A stretch of 64,000 bases of DNA from Saprospiraceae bacterium (GCA_016719855.1 JADJYH010000079.1:1-64000), one strand, 5' to 3'; positions 40,970 through 50,223 are shown, counted from the stretch's first letter. Notes: generated from the letters alone by a model not told the origin. Numbers and translations: made by a program.

Positions 40970-41036
40970 GGGAGGTTTTGAGAGCTGGCTTCCATTTCTT
41001 TTCGACCGGACATATAGTCCGCTATTTGTTTTGCGG

Positions 41037-41044
41037 TAATTTTG
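41037..41044 (+). promoter_or_regulatory. -7 promoter element of the cytochrome gene
   Basis: TAATTTTG matches TAnnTTTG and lies 19 bp before the ATG at 41063. The surrounding 60 bp resemble 33796-33856. Confidence 0.5.
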
Positions 41045-41062
41045 CCCCCAACAAATAGCTTG

Positions 41063-42854
41063 ATGAAAAAATACCGCAACACACTGCTCGTCTGCATCCC
41101 CGTCATTGCACTGCCCTTGCTGCTGTCCAACCTTACGCTGGCCAAGGACGATGAAATCCGCAAGTTCCACTCCGAAGCGGAAATGGCTCATTTTCAGATG
41201 GTTGTGCTGGATACCACTTTGCCCAATGGCTACAATTACCTCTTCGCTGGCAGCGGCGTTTGCCAAAAATGCCACGGCCTCGACACGCTCGGTCTGGCCA
41301 GCGTGGATGCCAACGGCGACGACGTAAACGTGGTGGACGATTGGCGTGCAACCATGATGGCCAACTCCGCCAAAGACCCATTTTGGCGGGCAAAAATTAG
41401 CCACGAAGTGTTGCTCTACCCGCAGCACAAGGCCGCCATCGAGGACAAATGCACCTCCTGCCACGCCCCGATGGGGCATTTCAACGCCAAGCACCTCGGC
41501 GCACTGCACTACGGCATCGCCGACATGGTTGCCGATTCGCTGGCGATGGACGGTGTCTCCTGCCTCGCCTGTCACATGCTGGCCAAGGAGGGCATTGCCG
41601 AATCGTTTTCCGGACTGCTTACCTTCGACACTTTCAGGGTGGCTTACGGGCCGTATATGTCGCCGCTCGTAAGCCCGATGCTGACGGAGACGGGTTACAA
41701 ACCAAAGTTCAGTGACCATATTTCAAAGTCAGAAGCCTGCGCCGATTGTCATACGCTCCTTACGGAAACACTTGATTTTCAAGGGAATGTGACGGGCAAC
41801 AAGTTCGTGGAGCAGGCCACCTACCACGAGTGGCTCAACTCGTCATACAACGACACCTTATCTTGTCAGGGTTGCCACATGCCCAGCCTCGACAAATGGC
41901 CGGTGCATATTGTCACTGGGGCGATGACCGAGCCACGAAGCCCGTTTTTCTTGCACGAACTGGTGGGCGGAAACGTGACGATGCTCGGCCTGCTGCGGGA
42001 CAACGTGGAGGCGCTCGGCCTCACCGCCGGGCCATCGCAGTTCCAGGATGTGATGGGGAAAACGACGGCGCTGCATCACGGCGGGCGTTCATCCAGTTTG
42101 TGGTGGAAACGGAGGCGGGCGACACGGTTTTTGTTTCTGGCAAAATGGACAGCGAGTACGAAGTGTTCGGCCAAAACCTAACTTACGAACCTCATTATCA
42201 AGTGATTAACTCGCCGGAACAGGTGCAGATTTACGAGATGGTCATGGGCGACGTGAACGGCAACGTGACCACCGTCCTCGAACGGGCAGACCATCCCATC
42301 AAGGACAACCGCCTGCCGCCGCTAGGGTTCAGCAAGTCGCACCCGACCTACGACACGGTGCTGGTTGCAGGGGTTGACCCCTCGGACACTGACTTCAACC
42401 ACGAGAACGGCACGGAAGGCTCCGGCACTGACGTGGTGTTCTTTCATGTGCCGATGAACGGCGAAAAAGCCTTTTGCACGTAAGTGCCAAAGTGTTTTAC
42501 CAACCATTGCCCCCGAAATGGATGGACGAGATGTTCAGCGAGACCACGCCGGAAATTGAGACTTTTCGCAGCATGTTCGATGCCGCCGACCGGATGCCCG
42601 TGCTGGTGAAGGCGTCGGAAATCATGGTGGACCCCATCATCAGCAGCGTGAAGTCCCGCAGCCAGGAAGCCTTCGTCAAACTTTACCCGACGCTCTCCAC
42701 CGATGGGCGGCTCTTTGTGCAATCGTCGCAGGAACACGAGGTGCGGGTGATTGACCTGAAAGGGCAACAAGTAGACGCAATGCGCAGAAAGTCAGGCAAT
42801 TACGAACTGAACCTCAGCGGACGTGGCGTCTTTCTGGTGCAGTTCAAGGCGTGA
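41063..42854 (+). CDS. secreted multihaem c-type cytochrome with T9SS sorting domain (two frameshifts)
   Basis: About 597 residues. The signal sequence is MKKYRNTLLVCIPVIALPLL. Five CXXCH haem motifs follow: CQKCH, CTSCH, CLACH, CADCH and CQGCH. The C-terminal 75 residues form a type A T9SS domain (FVKLYPTLSTDGRLFVQSSQ, ending GVFLVQFKA). Frames shift near 42080 and within the TTTT at 42474. Corrected, ETEAGDTVFVSGKMDSEYEV and the following HVSAKVFYQPLPPKWMDEMF become continuous. Haem is attached in the periplasm, while the T9SS moves folded cargo across the outer membrane, so a surface-exposed electron carrier is likely (inference). No dedicated partner reductase is adjacent. Confidence 0.87.
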
Positions 42855-42942
42855 CGGACGGTGCAGGTGGAGAAAGTATTGGTGCGATAGCATTTTTCTC
42901 AGTTATTTACGTCGCCTCGTCCGCGTCTCGTCCGCGCCGCTT

Positions 42943-43003
42943 TTGTCGTTGCCGAGGCAACCTGCGCCGCTCGCGAGGCGGCGCAGGTTCTTCGGCAATG
43001 AAA
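42943..43003. repeat. hairpin element related to the 76-bp repeat family
   Basis: Begins TTTGTCGTTGCCGAGGCAA and ends CTTCGGCAATGAAAAG. The inner stem AACCTGCGCCGC pairs exactly with GCGGCGCAGGTT. The ends resemble TTGTCATTGCCG...CGGCAATGACAA of the 19-20 kb island, but the core differs and it is about 61 bp long. Confidence 0.7.
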
Positions 43004-43044
43004 AGCGACACAGCGTCTGCTAAAATTTTAAATAAAATCCAATT

Positions 43045-45774
43045 ATGAAAAATCAATTTCTCGGCTTGCTTCTCCTCTTTTTTGCCTTCGGCAAAATGGC
43101 CGCCCAAGAAGCCGTCGTGATGATACCAAACGGCAACCTGCTCAACAGCATTCTCGGTTTTTCCTACAACAACTGCGTGGTGGACATGAACAACGACCAA
43201 CTCGACGACGTGGTGCGGGTGACGGACAACGGCATGTTCATTGATTACCAGCAGTTGGACGGTAGCTTCACCCAGTCGTTTTTTGCGAATAGCTTCGTGA
43301 ACGTGCCCTCGTGGAGCATCTGCGCTGGCGACCTCGACAACAACGGTTACAACGACCTTCTGTTTGGTGACGGGGCTGGCGTTTCCTTCGTCCTTGCCAA
43401 TTCGACGGGAACGGGCTACGCAGAATACGTCAAGCCTGAGTTCATTTTCAGCCAGCGCTCCACCATGTCGGACATTGACAACGATGGCCACTTGGACGCC
43501 TTCGTTTGCCACGACGTGGACCAATCGCACCCCTACCGCAACGACGGTTTCGGCAACATGATACTTGACCAAACCCTCATCGTCACCGCCGACCGCCCCG
43601 GCAACTACGCCGCCATCTGGACGGATTACGACAACGATGGCGACAACGACCTCTACATCACCAAATGCAGGGGCGGCGCACAGCCCGGCGATATTGACCG
43701 CACCAATTTGCTCTACCAAAATAACGGCGATGGCACTTACTCGGAGGTGGGCCAAGCAGCCGGTGTGGACGACAATGCCCAGTCGTGGAGCACGGTCTTC
43801 GAGGATTTTGACAACGACGGCGACTTCGATGCCTTCATCGTGAACCACGATTTTCAGAACCGTTTTTTCCTCAACAACGGTGACGGCACTTTCACGGACA
43901 TCGTCCTGACGACGGGCATCAACCCCAACGACCTCGGCGCTTGGGAAAATGCTTCGGGCGACTTCAACAACGACGGGTGGGTGGACATCCTCTCTCAGAT
44001 GCAAACCCAGCTCTATCTGAACAACGGCAACCTGACCTTCACTGGCCAGAACCTACCGGTCAGTGGCGGCGGCATCGGCGACCTGAACAACGACGGCTTC
44101 TTGGATGTACTATCGGGTTCGACCATTTTTTTGAATGCTGGCAATGCAAACAACTGGCTGAAAATCAACACGATAGGAACTACCAGTAACAAAAATGGCA
44201 TTGGGACGAGGGTGGAATTGTACGGCGCTTGGGGCAAACAAATCCGGGAGGTGCGCAGTGGCCAGAGCTTCAGCCCGATGAGTTCGCTCACGGCATTTTT
44301 TGGCATCGGCCAAGCCAATCAAGTGGATTCGGTGGTGGTGAAATGGCCGACCGGTATCAAGACCACCTTGCTGAACCCGAGCATCAACACGACCCTCAAC
44401 ATCCCGGAAGCCGGTTGCCTGCTGCCGCAAACACAGGTAACGGTGATGGGAGAAACGGAGATTTGCCCCGGCGAAACCGTTTTGCTTTCACTCCCCGACG
44501 GATTCACTTACGAATGGTCAAATGGCGAGGCTACGCAAACGCTAACTGTTTCGTTATCAGGAAATTACAGTGCGGTGCTAACCGATGACAACGGCTGTAT
44601 TTCGTTTACGAATACGGTTCAAGTCACCGTGGTGCAAGAGGTCATACCTGTTGTTTCCGCCGAAGGCGAAACGATTTTTTGCGAGGGCGGCGCTGTGGTT
44701 TTGACGATGACGGGTGGCGAAAACCCCGTTTGGTCAACCGGTGAGGCTGGTACGAGTATCACGGTTTCCGCCTCCGGCGAATACTTTGTCTCAACGGATG
44801 CGGTCTGCTCGAACGACCCAATCACTTCGGTTTCGGTGGTGGTGCAGGAACTGAATGCTGATGAGCCAGTGGTGACTGGCGCCAACATTGCCCCCGGCGA
44901 CTCGGTGCTGCTGACGGCCACTGGCCAAAACCTCGAATGGTACAATGCTCCCAACAACGGCCTCCTGCTTGGCTCTGGCAACAGCTTCCAGACCCCAATG
45001 CTCGACCAAACTACCACCTATTATGTGGAAGCGCACCACCTTTACCCTGGCGAAATCCAGTCCGGCGGCAAGGCCGACAACACGGGAGCGGGTGGCATTC
45101 CCTCCCAAGGCTCCTATAATTTGTTCAATGTGTGGGAACAGTTTACATTGGTCAGCGTGGTGGTTTATGTGCCGAGCACGGCCCCGGTGGGCTTGCGAAC
45201 CATCCAGTTGTACGATGGCAATGGCCTTTTGCTCGATGAAAACATCTTTGACCTTGGTACTGGGACGCACGAACTAACGCTGAACTTTGAGTTGCCCGTC
45301 GGCAACAATTATTCGCTGCGCTGTTTGCAGAACAACCTTTTCAGAAACACAAGTGCAGCCACGCAGTTCCCCTATGCCATAGGCGACATAGGTGAAATAA
45401 CCAACGACGCACTGGGCAATGAATATTACTATTATTTCTACAATTGGAAGGTGCAAAAGAAAAGCTACGAGTGCGTTTCCGATAGGGTAGCGGTCACGGT
45501 GGGCGTGTCGCCGAGCGCAGAAACATTGGAGCAGGAAGGAGGCATTTTGATAGCCCCGAACCCAGCTACTTCGATTGTACGGCTGGATATTGGCGGCAAG
45601 GAAAAGGCAAACATGCTGCGAATTTTTGACTCGACTGGCCGGGAAGTTTCCCGCAGGGAGCTGACCAGCAACAAGGGCAATGTGTTTTCGGTTGCTGATT
45701 TTGCGCCCGGTATTTACATGGTGCAGGTGGAGTCAGTTTTGGGAGCGAAAACGGCCAAGTTGGTCATTGAATGA
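43045..45774 (+). CDS. FG-GAP/VCBS repeat and ASPIC/UnbV protein with T9SS sorting domain
   Basis: 909 residues and intact. The signal peptide ends at MAAQ. About eight FG-GAP/VCBS-type calcium-binding-like repeats (DIDNDGHLDAFV, DYDNDGDNDLYI, DFDNDGDFDAFIV, DLNNDGFLDVLS) form a probable beta-propeller. An ASPIC/UnbV domain follows (LKINTIGTTSNKNGIGTRVE, AFFGIGQANQVDSVVVKWPT), then two Ig-like segments (YEWSNGEATQTL, VWSTGEAGTSI), an unassigned beta-rich domain and a type A T9SS domain (IAPNPATSIVRLDIG to AKLVIE). Such proteins are surface or secreted in Bacteroidota. Ligand unknown. Confidence 0.9.
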   Translation: MKNQFLGLLLLFFAFGKMAAQEAVVMIPNGNLLNSILGFSYNNCVVDMNNDQLDDVVRVTDNGMFIDYQQLDGSFTQSFFANSFVNVPSWSICAGDLDNNGYNDLLFGDGAGVSFVLANSTGTGYAEYVKPEFIFSQRSTMSDIDNDGHLDAFVCHDVDQSHPYRNDGFGNMILDQTLIVTADRPGNYAAIWTDYDNDGDNDLYITKCRGGAQPGDIDRTNLLYQNNGDGTYSEVGQAAGVDDNAQSWSTVFEDFDNDGDFDAFIVNHDFQNRFFLNNGDGTFTDIVLTTGINPNDLGAWENASGDFNNDGWVDILSQMQTQLYLNNGNLTFTGQNLPVSGGGIGDLNNDGFLDVLSGSTIFLNAGNANNWLKINTIGTTSNKNGIGTRVELYGAWGKQIREVRSGQSFSPMSSLTAFFGIGQANQVDSVVVKWPTGIKTTLLNPSINTTLNIPEAGCLLPQTQVTVMGETEICPGETVLLSLPDGFTYEWSNGEATQTLTVSLSGNYSAVLTDDNGCISFTNTVQVTVVQEVIPVVSAEGETIFCEGGAVVLTMTGGENPVWSTGEAGTSITVSASGEYFVSTDAVCSNDPITSVSVVVQELNADEPVVTGANIAPGDSVLLTATGQNLEWYNAPNNGLLLGSGNSFQTPMLDQTTTYYVEAHHLYPGEIQSGGKADNTGAGGIPSQGSYNLFNVWEQFTLVSVVVYVPSTAPVGLRTIQLYDGNGLLLDENIFDLGTGTHELTLNFELPVGNNYSLRCLQNNLFRNTSAATQFPYAIGDIGEITNDALGNEYYYYFYNWKVQKKSYECVSDRVAVTVGVSPSAETLEQEGGILIAPNPATSIVRLDIGGKEKANMLRIFDSTGREVSRRELTSNKGNVFSVADFAPGIYMVQVESVLGAKTAKLVIE

Positions 45775-45775
45775 T

Positions 45776-45854
45776 GTTTTGGCGGCCAAAGTGGTCGCCA
45801 AAACCTAATTCCATTTAAGGCAAAAAAAAGGGCGTTGATTTGTTCAACGCCCTT
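45776..45854. terminator. two hairpins between convergent genes
   Basis: GTTTTGGCGGCC pairs with GGTCGCCAAAAC (45776-45804, one mismatch). AAGGGCGTTGA pairs with TCAACGCCCTT (45828-45854), preceded by an A-run that serves as T-tract for the minus-strand gene. Together they end both flanking transcripts. Confidence 0.8.
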
Positions 45855-45876
45855 GCTAGGTAAATTATGTTAATAG

Positions 45877-46887
45877 TTATTGTTTTAAAAATTTGCCCTG
45901 CTGAAGGGTTTTGCCGTCTTTATCATACCTGATTAGGTACAAGCCCGACGAAAGGCCGCTGACGTTCAGCGTTAGTTCCGGTCTTTGCCCCCGACTTATC
46001 TCTCCAATCGAAAGCCCATTCAAGGTAAATAACCGAATCGTACCACCTTCTGCGTCAGGATTCAAGAATTTTACCGTAACCCATTCGTATGCGGGAGTGG
46101 GGTAGAGGCTAAAGAATTTGGGTTCCTTTCTCAAGTCTTTCAACCCAGAAGTCTGCGTGGTCGTGTCGCCCGGAGGCGTAACGACAGTTGTGTCCTGTGT
46201 GGTCGTGTCACCCGGAGGCGTAACGATGGTTGTATCCTGCGTAGTCGTGTCGCCCGGAGGCGTTACGACGGTTGTGTCTTGCGTAGTTGTATCGCCTGGG
46301 GGCGTTACCACTGTGGTGTCTTGCGGGGTTTCGCTGCAAGACACAGCGCTTCCGGTATAGTTGCCCTCGTAGGTATAAAGTCCCAGCGGCTGTACGCCAA
46401 AGTCAAGCACCGTCAGTTCGTTGCCGGGATTGGAACTTGCTGAGTTCGGCAGCAGGTCAAATGGGTCAACGCCGTTAATGATAAGCTCGGGTGCGCCCGT
46501 GGCGGTGCCGTTCAGTTTAAAAGTAAACAGCAATGTTTCGGTGTCTGGCTGGTAAATGATTTGAGGGTTGTCTGCCAGGAATCCCATGGAAACATAGACT
46601 TTGCCAGGTGCTTCGACAGGGTTGGGTACCATTGCATTTTGTGTCCAAGTGCCGGCCATCGAGGTCAAGTTGGAGAACGATAAACCGGCAGGAAACTTAA
46701 CAGTTACTTGACCAGAGCCGGTAATGGTGTTTCCACTGGGCATAACGTTGTCGCAGACCATGGCGTAAACGCCATAGAAATTGGCAGCACCAGGTATTGC
46801 TTCGACTTTAAGATGTATTTGAGCAGCGGCAAAATTGCAGGCAACAATCAACGCCGCAAAGAGACCGATCAGGCGAACTTTGTTCAT
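45877..46887 (-). CDS. secreted cohesin-like/beta-sandwich protein with repeat linker and T9SS domain
   Basis: Start MNKVRLIGLFAALIVACNFA, a signal peptide. An N-terminal domain of about 150 residues (IHLKVEAIPGAANFYGVYAM, TFKLNGTATGAPELIINGVD) has the look of a cohesin-type or similar beta-sandwich. Four perfect-register copies of the 14-residue linker QDTTVVTPPGDTTT follow. A type A T9SS domain (FSLYPTPAYEWVTVKFLNPD to GKFLKQ) ends the protein. The upstream in-frame residues before 46887 are not signal-like, so the shorter start is preferred. Function unknown. Confidence 0.82.
   Translation of the reverse strand: MNKVRLIGLFAALIVACNFAAAQIHLKVEAIPGAANFYGVYAMVCDNVMPSGNTITGSGQVTVKFPAGLSFSNLTSMAGTWTQNAMVPNPVEAPGKVYVSMGFLADNPQIIYQPDTETLLFTFKLNGTATGAPELIINGVDPFDLLPNSASSNPGNELTVLDFGVQPLGLYTYEGNYTGSAVSCSETPQDTTVVTPPGDTTTQDTTVVTPPGDTTTQDTTIVTPPGDTTTQDTTVVTPPGDTTTQTSGLKDLRKEPKFFSLYPTPAYEWVTVKFLNPDAEGGTIRLFTLNGLSIGEISRGQRPELTLNVSGLSSGLYLIRYDKDGKTLQQGKFLKQ
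46156..46323 (-). repeat. 42-bp tandem repeat, four copies, in-frame
   Basis: Encodes QDTT(V/I)VTPPGDTTT four times between the N-terminal domain and the sorting domain. Because the unit is a multiple of three, copy-number change would alter only linker length. Confidence 0.9.
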
Positions 46888-47412
46888 TTGTTCAAGTTTT
46901 GTTAGTCCAAAATATTTTGCCTGGGAATTCGAAGGGAAGGTCTCTATCTCTGGCAATGTTTGTGCCATTTTGGCAATGCAGGAATGGATGTGTCCCAAGC
47001 CCACGAAATTATTGACGGTTTCGCCAGGTTTTTTTTCAAAAAAAATGATAAAAATTTTGTGAAATAAAAAATGGCTATACCCCTATTTTGGTAAAATTAT
47101 TCATAAAAAAACGCCAAGTTTCAAAATTCATGTAAAAGAATCCGGTGAAATACTTTTTTGCAAGGCAATACTATTAATCGTAAACGACTGAAATTCAACA
47201 ACATAAGGTAGTAAATTGATTTTTAAAGCATATCTTTGCGGCGCAAATCAAAAACGCCTCTCTACCCGTTCAAATAAAAAACGGTAAGGCCGCAAACATT
47301 TATGGCAAACGCTGCATAATAATAAGCAGTCATCAACCTTACCGGCCAAAGCAACTGCTTAACAAGACCATTCAAATCTACCATTACCTTTATTATCTTA
47401 AATCATTATTCT
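46888..47412. other. AT-rich divergent intergenic region with leader of the CBM48-like gene
   Basis: About 525 bp without a supported gene. TATCTTTG (47231-47238, plus) is a good -7 element and implies a leader of about 170 nt. The leader can fold: GGTAAGG (about 47283) with CCTTACC (about 47336), and CTGC/GCAG around ATAATAATAA in between. A leader-based control is possible, but no known riboswitch was recognised. Confidence 0.5.
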
Positions 47413-48075
47413 ATGTCAACCATGTTGAAAAAAGACTATTCCAAGACGAAACCTGTCTGCAAGGTTACTTTCACCCTGCCACTCGAAGCTGCCCAAGGCG
47501 GCAAAGAAGTGCGCATCCTCGGCGACTTCAACGAATGGAGCTGGGAAAAGGGCTACAAGATGAAAGCTCAAAAAGCAGAATTTACTACCGAAGTTGAACT
47601 GGCTGCTGGCAAAGAGTACCAGTTCCGTTACTTGATTGACAACCACATCTGGGAAAATGATTGGAACGCCGACAACTACGAAGTATCTCCATTTGGAGGC
47701 TACAATTCCGTGATTTCCCTCCGTGAAGTAGCCGCTGCTGCCGCTGCAAAAGCTGCTGCTCCCAAAGCAGAGGCAAAGCCTGCTGCTAAAGTTGCTGCGC
47801 CAAAAGCAGCTGTTGCACCGAAGGCCGCTGTTGCACCGAAAGTTGTTGCAAAGCCTGTTGCTAAAGTTGCTGCTCCAAAGGCAGTAGCACCTAAGGCTGT
47901 TGCTGCACCAAAGGCAGAAGTGAAAACGGTTACGCCAAAGGCTGCCGTTGCACCCAAGGCCGTTGCGAAAGCAATTGCGCCCAAGGTCGAAGCCAAGCCA
48001 GCTGCCCCAAAGGCCGCTGCAAAACCTGTTGCCAAGGCTAAAGCTGCTAGCACCGTGAAAGGTGGCAAGAAGTAA
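47413..48075 (+). CDS. E-set (AMPK/CBM48-like) domain protein with Ala/Lys/Pro-rich tail
   Basis: 220 residues. Positions 13-100 form a glycogen-binding/isoamylase-N-like domain: CKVTFTLPLEAAQGGKEVRI, LGDFNEWSWEKGY, and KEYQFRYLIDNHIWENDWNA followed by DNYEVSPFGG. The Trp and Lys residues used for glycogen binding in AMPK-beta domains appear to be present. From about residue 105 the chain is almost only Ala, Lys, Pro and Val (repeats of the type KAAAPKAEAKPAAKVAAPKA), like histone H1 or low-complexity nucleic-acid-binding tails. There is no signal peptide, so it is cytoplasmic. The pairing of the two parts is unusual. Confidence 0.85.
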   Translation: MSTMLKKDYSKTKPVCKVTFTLPLEAAQGGKEVRILGDFNEWSWEKGYKMKAQKAEFTTEVELAAGKEYQFRYLIDNHIWENDWNADNYEVSPFGGYNSVISLREVAAAAAAKAAAPKAEAKPAAKVAAPKAAVAPKAAVAPKVVAKPVAKVAAPKAVAPKAVAAPKAEVKTVTPKAAVAPKAVAKAIAPKVEAKPAAPKAAAKPVAKAKAASTVKGGKK

Positions 48076-48126
48076 TCTTTGCCCAACCGCATTTCCAAAA
48101 ATAGGCCGGTAGAAACGGCCATTCTG

Positions 48127-48158
48127 ACGGCGTCTCCAACGAGGCGCCGTTTTTTTTT
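48127..48158 (+). terminator. rho-independent terminator of the CBM48-like gene
   Basis: ACGGCG, a 12-base loop, CGCCGT and nine T, about 50 bp after the stop. Confidence 0.85.
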
Positions 48159-48264
48159 GTTTTTTGTCAAAAATGAAACAAATAATGTTGTTTTGAAACA
48201 AAACATTTCAATACCTTCGGCTCAGTTTTTCAACCTATTTTTCACAACTAAAATCAACCAACTT

Positions 48265-48768
48265 ATGGAGATCAACTTTCTTGCCGTTCTGGTAGCGGCA
48301 CTCGTCCCAACCCTGATTGGCTTCGTCTGGTACCACCCTAAAGTAGTGGGCACCGCATGGATGAAAGCTGCCGACATGACCGAAGAAAAAATGAAAGGCG
48401 CCAATATGGGCCTGATTTTCGGCCTGTCTTTCTTTTTCAGTTTAATGCTGGCCATGTCCATGAACAACCTGACTATTCACCAATTCAACATTCCTGGGCT
48501 GTTCAATGTCAAAGGCCAAGACCCGGTAGCGGGGTCTCCGGAAGCGGTCTTCATTGCCGACTTTTTTACCAAATATGGCACCCTCCACCGCACCTTCGCT
48601 CACGGCATGGTGCATGGCATCATCACGATGCTGTTTTTCGGGCTGCCCATCTTGGCCACCAACGCTATGTTTGAGCGCAAGGGCTGGAAGTACATCCTAA
48701 TCAACTTCGGTTATTGGGTAATTACTGTCGCCATCATGGGCGGCATTGTTTGTCGCTGGCCAAAATAA
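48265..48768 (+). CDS. DUF1761 family membrane protein
   Basis: 167 residues. Start MEINFLAVLVAALVPTLIGF. Four transmembrane helices and the family motifs LIGFVWYHPKVVGTAWMKAA and AHGMVHGIITMLFFGLPILA. Function unknown in the family. Confidence 0.85.
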   Translation: MEINFLAVLVAALVPTLIGFVWYHPKVVGTAWMKAADMTEEKMKGANMGLIFGLSFFFSLMLAMSMNNLTIHQFNIPGLFNVKGQDPVAGSPEAVFIADFFTKYGTLHRTFAHGMVHGIITMLFFGLPILATNAMFERKGWKYILINFGYWVITVAIMGGIVCRWPK

Positions 48769-48778
48769 TTTACGATCG

Positions 48779-48823
48779 ACGGTTTACGATTTACGGTGGG
48801 CCAACTCGTAAATCGTAAATCGT
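48779..48823. promoter_or_regulatory. 17-bp iterated-word hairpin
   Basis: ACGGTTTACGATTTACG pairs with CGTAAATCGTAAATCGT (one mismatch), loop of 11 bases. Both arms consist of repeats of the word (G)ATTTAC. It lies in the 72-bp gap between two plus-strand genes. Confidence 0.8.
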
Positions 48824-48840
48824 CATTCCACAAAAACAAG

Positions 48841-49353
48841 ATGACGTTCACCACCCCGCTCGAAAACTTCAACACGGCCCTTTGGAATTTTCACATCGTG
48901 GTGCTGGAGCAGTATGCCAAGCCGTTTTTGGATGGAAATGACCGCCGGGTGGTCTGCACCCTGAACGGTAGCCTGGAGTTCCAGTGTGCCCTGATGCCCA
49001 AGGGTGACGGCCATTTTTTCATCAACATCAACAAAAAAATTCGGGACAAGCTCAAGCTGCAACTCGGCTCAAAGGTGGAGGTTTCGCTCAGCAAAGACGA
49101 GAGCGAGTATGGCTTGCCCATGCCCGAGGAATTTGGCGAAACGCTGGCGCAGGACGAGGAAGGCAATGCGCTTTCAAGCACTCACGCCCGGCAAACAGCG
49201 CAACCTGCTCTACATCGCTGGTCAGCCAAAGACTCCGACACCCGTCTAAAACGTGCCATCGTGCTGGTGGAACACCTCAAGGCCAACAAAGGCAAGATTG
49301 ACTTCAAGCAGCTCAACCTGGACATGAAGGAAGCCAACCGCTCAGGGTTTTAA
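48841..49353 (+). CDS. DUF1905/YdeI-type protein (two compensating frameshifts)
   Basis: About 170 residues. The N-terminal DUF1905 domain (LNGSLEFQCALMPKGDGHFF, KLQLGSKVEVSLSKDESEYG, MPEEF) is intact. A stretch of about 20 residues (49170-49233) is read in the wrong frame. The neighbouring frame gives RFQALTPGKQRNLLYIAGQP, the normal YdeI/bacteriocin-protection motif, after which the original frame resumes at DTRLKRAIVLVEHL. Two single-base losses explain this. The cellular role of the family is not well established. Confidence 0.82.
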   Translation: MTFTTPLENFNTALWNFHIVVLEQYAKPFLDGNDRRVVCTLNGSLEFQCALMPKGDGHFFININKKIRDKLKLQLGSKVEVSLSKDESEYGLPMPEEFGETLAQDEEGNALSSTHARQTAQPALHRWSAKDSDTRLKRAIVLVEHLKANKGKIDFKQLNLDMKEANRSGF

Positions 49354-49400
49354 AAGAAATTTTTCCCCAAAATACATTTAAAATTTTTCCGCCCGATGCC

Positions 49401-49408
49401 TACCTTTG
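49401..49408 (+). promoter_or_regulatory. -7 promoter element of yebC
   Basis: TACCTTTG matches TAnnTTTG, 82 bp upstream of the yebC start. The preceding region is AT-rich without a clear TTTG. Confidence 0.45.
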
Positions 49409-49489
49409 CACCCGTTTTTAGAAATTGGCAAATGGAATGATGGAAAGGTTCCTTCAATCCTTTTACCATCAATCCTACAATCCTTCATC

Positions 49490-50208
49490 ATGGGAAGAGC
49501 ATTTGAATATCGCAAGGCAACTAAAATGAAGCGCTGGGCAGGAATGGCCAAGGCGTTCACCCGGGTGGGCAGGCAGATAGCCCTCGCCGTGAAATCGGGT
49601 GGCGGCGACCCCAACTACAACCCCCGCTTGCGCATGGCCATCCAGAACGCCAAGGCCGCCAATATGCCCAAGGCCAACGTGGACAACGCCATTAAAAAAG
49701 CAACTTCAAAAGAATCCGAGAACTACGAGGAAGTCGTGTACGAAGGTTACGCACCACATGGGATTGCCATTCTGGTGGAAACCGCCACCGACAATCCGAC
49801 CCGCACCGTGGCCAACGTCCGCCACGTGTTTTCGAAATACGGCGGCTCGCTCGGCACTTCCGGTTCGGTGGACTATATGTTTGCCCGCAAGGCCATTTTC
49901 GCCGTAGCAAAAACCGCCATTGCAGACCGGGATGAGTTTGAGTTGGAGATGATTGATGCAGGCTTAGAGGAAATCAAAGAGGAGGACGAGCAAATGCTCC
50001 TTATCGCTGGGTTTAGCGACTTCGGGAGCTTGACCAAGGCACTGGAAGACAAGGGCATCGAAATCCAGGAATCAAGGTTTGAGCGAATCCCCGCCATGCT
50101 GAAAAAACTCAGTGACGAGGAGGTCGAAGATGTCATCAAATTGATTGAAAAATGGAAGAAGACGACGATGTTCAGTTCGTTTTCCACACGATGGATATGA
50201 GCGAATGA
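49490..50208 (+). CDS. yebC: YebC/PmpR-family regulator/translation factor (3' frameshift)
   Basis: About 239 residues. Start MGRAFEYRKATKMKRWAGMA. Family signatures follow: DPNYNPRLRMAIQNAKAANM, PHGIAILVETATDNPTRTVA, FSKYGGSLGTSGSVDYMF and SRFERIPAMLKKLSDEE. At 50148-50152 a run of five A should be six. The present frame ends in an atypical KKTTMFSSFSTRWI, while the corrected one gives KMEEDDDVQFVFHTMDMSE, the usual YebC ending, with stop at 50206-50208. Members bind DNA, and recent work also links the family to ribosome rescue at proline stretches. Confidence 0.92.
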
Positions 50209-50223
50209 AGGTCTGAGGTCTGG

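Noticed and set aside
47283..47400. Known riboswitch in the leader of the CBM48-like gene
   Set aside because: Only short stems are visible and no conserved riboswitch core could be matched. It is kept as a foldable leader only.
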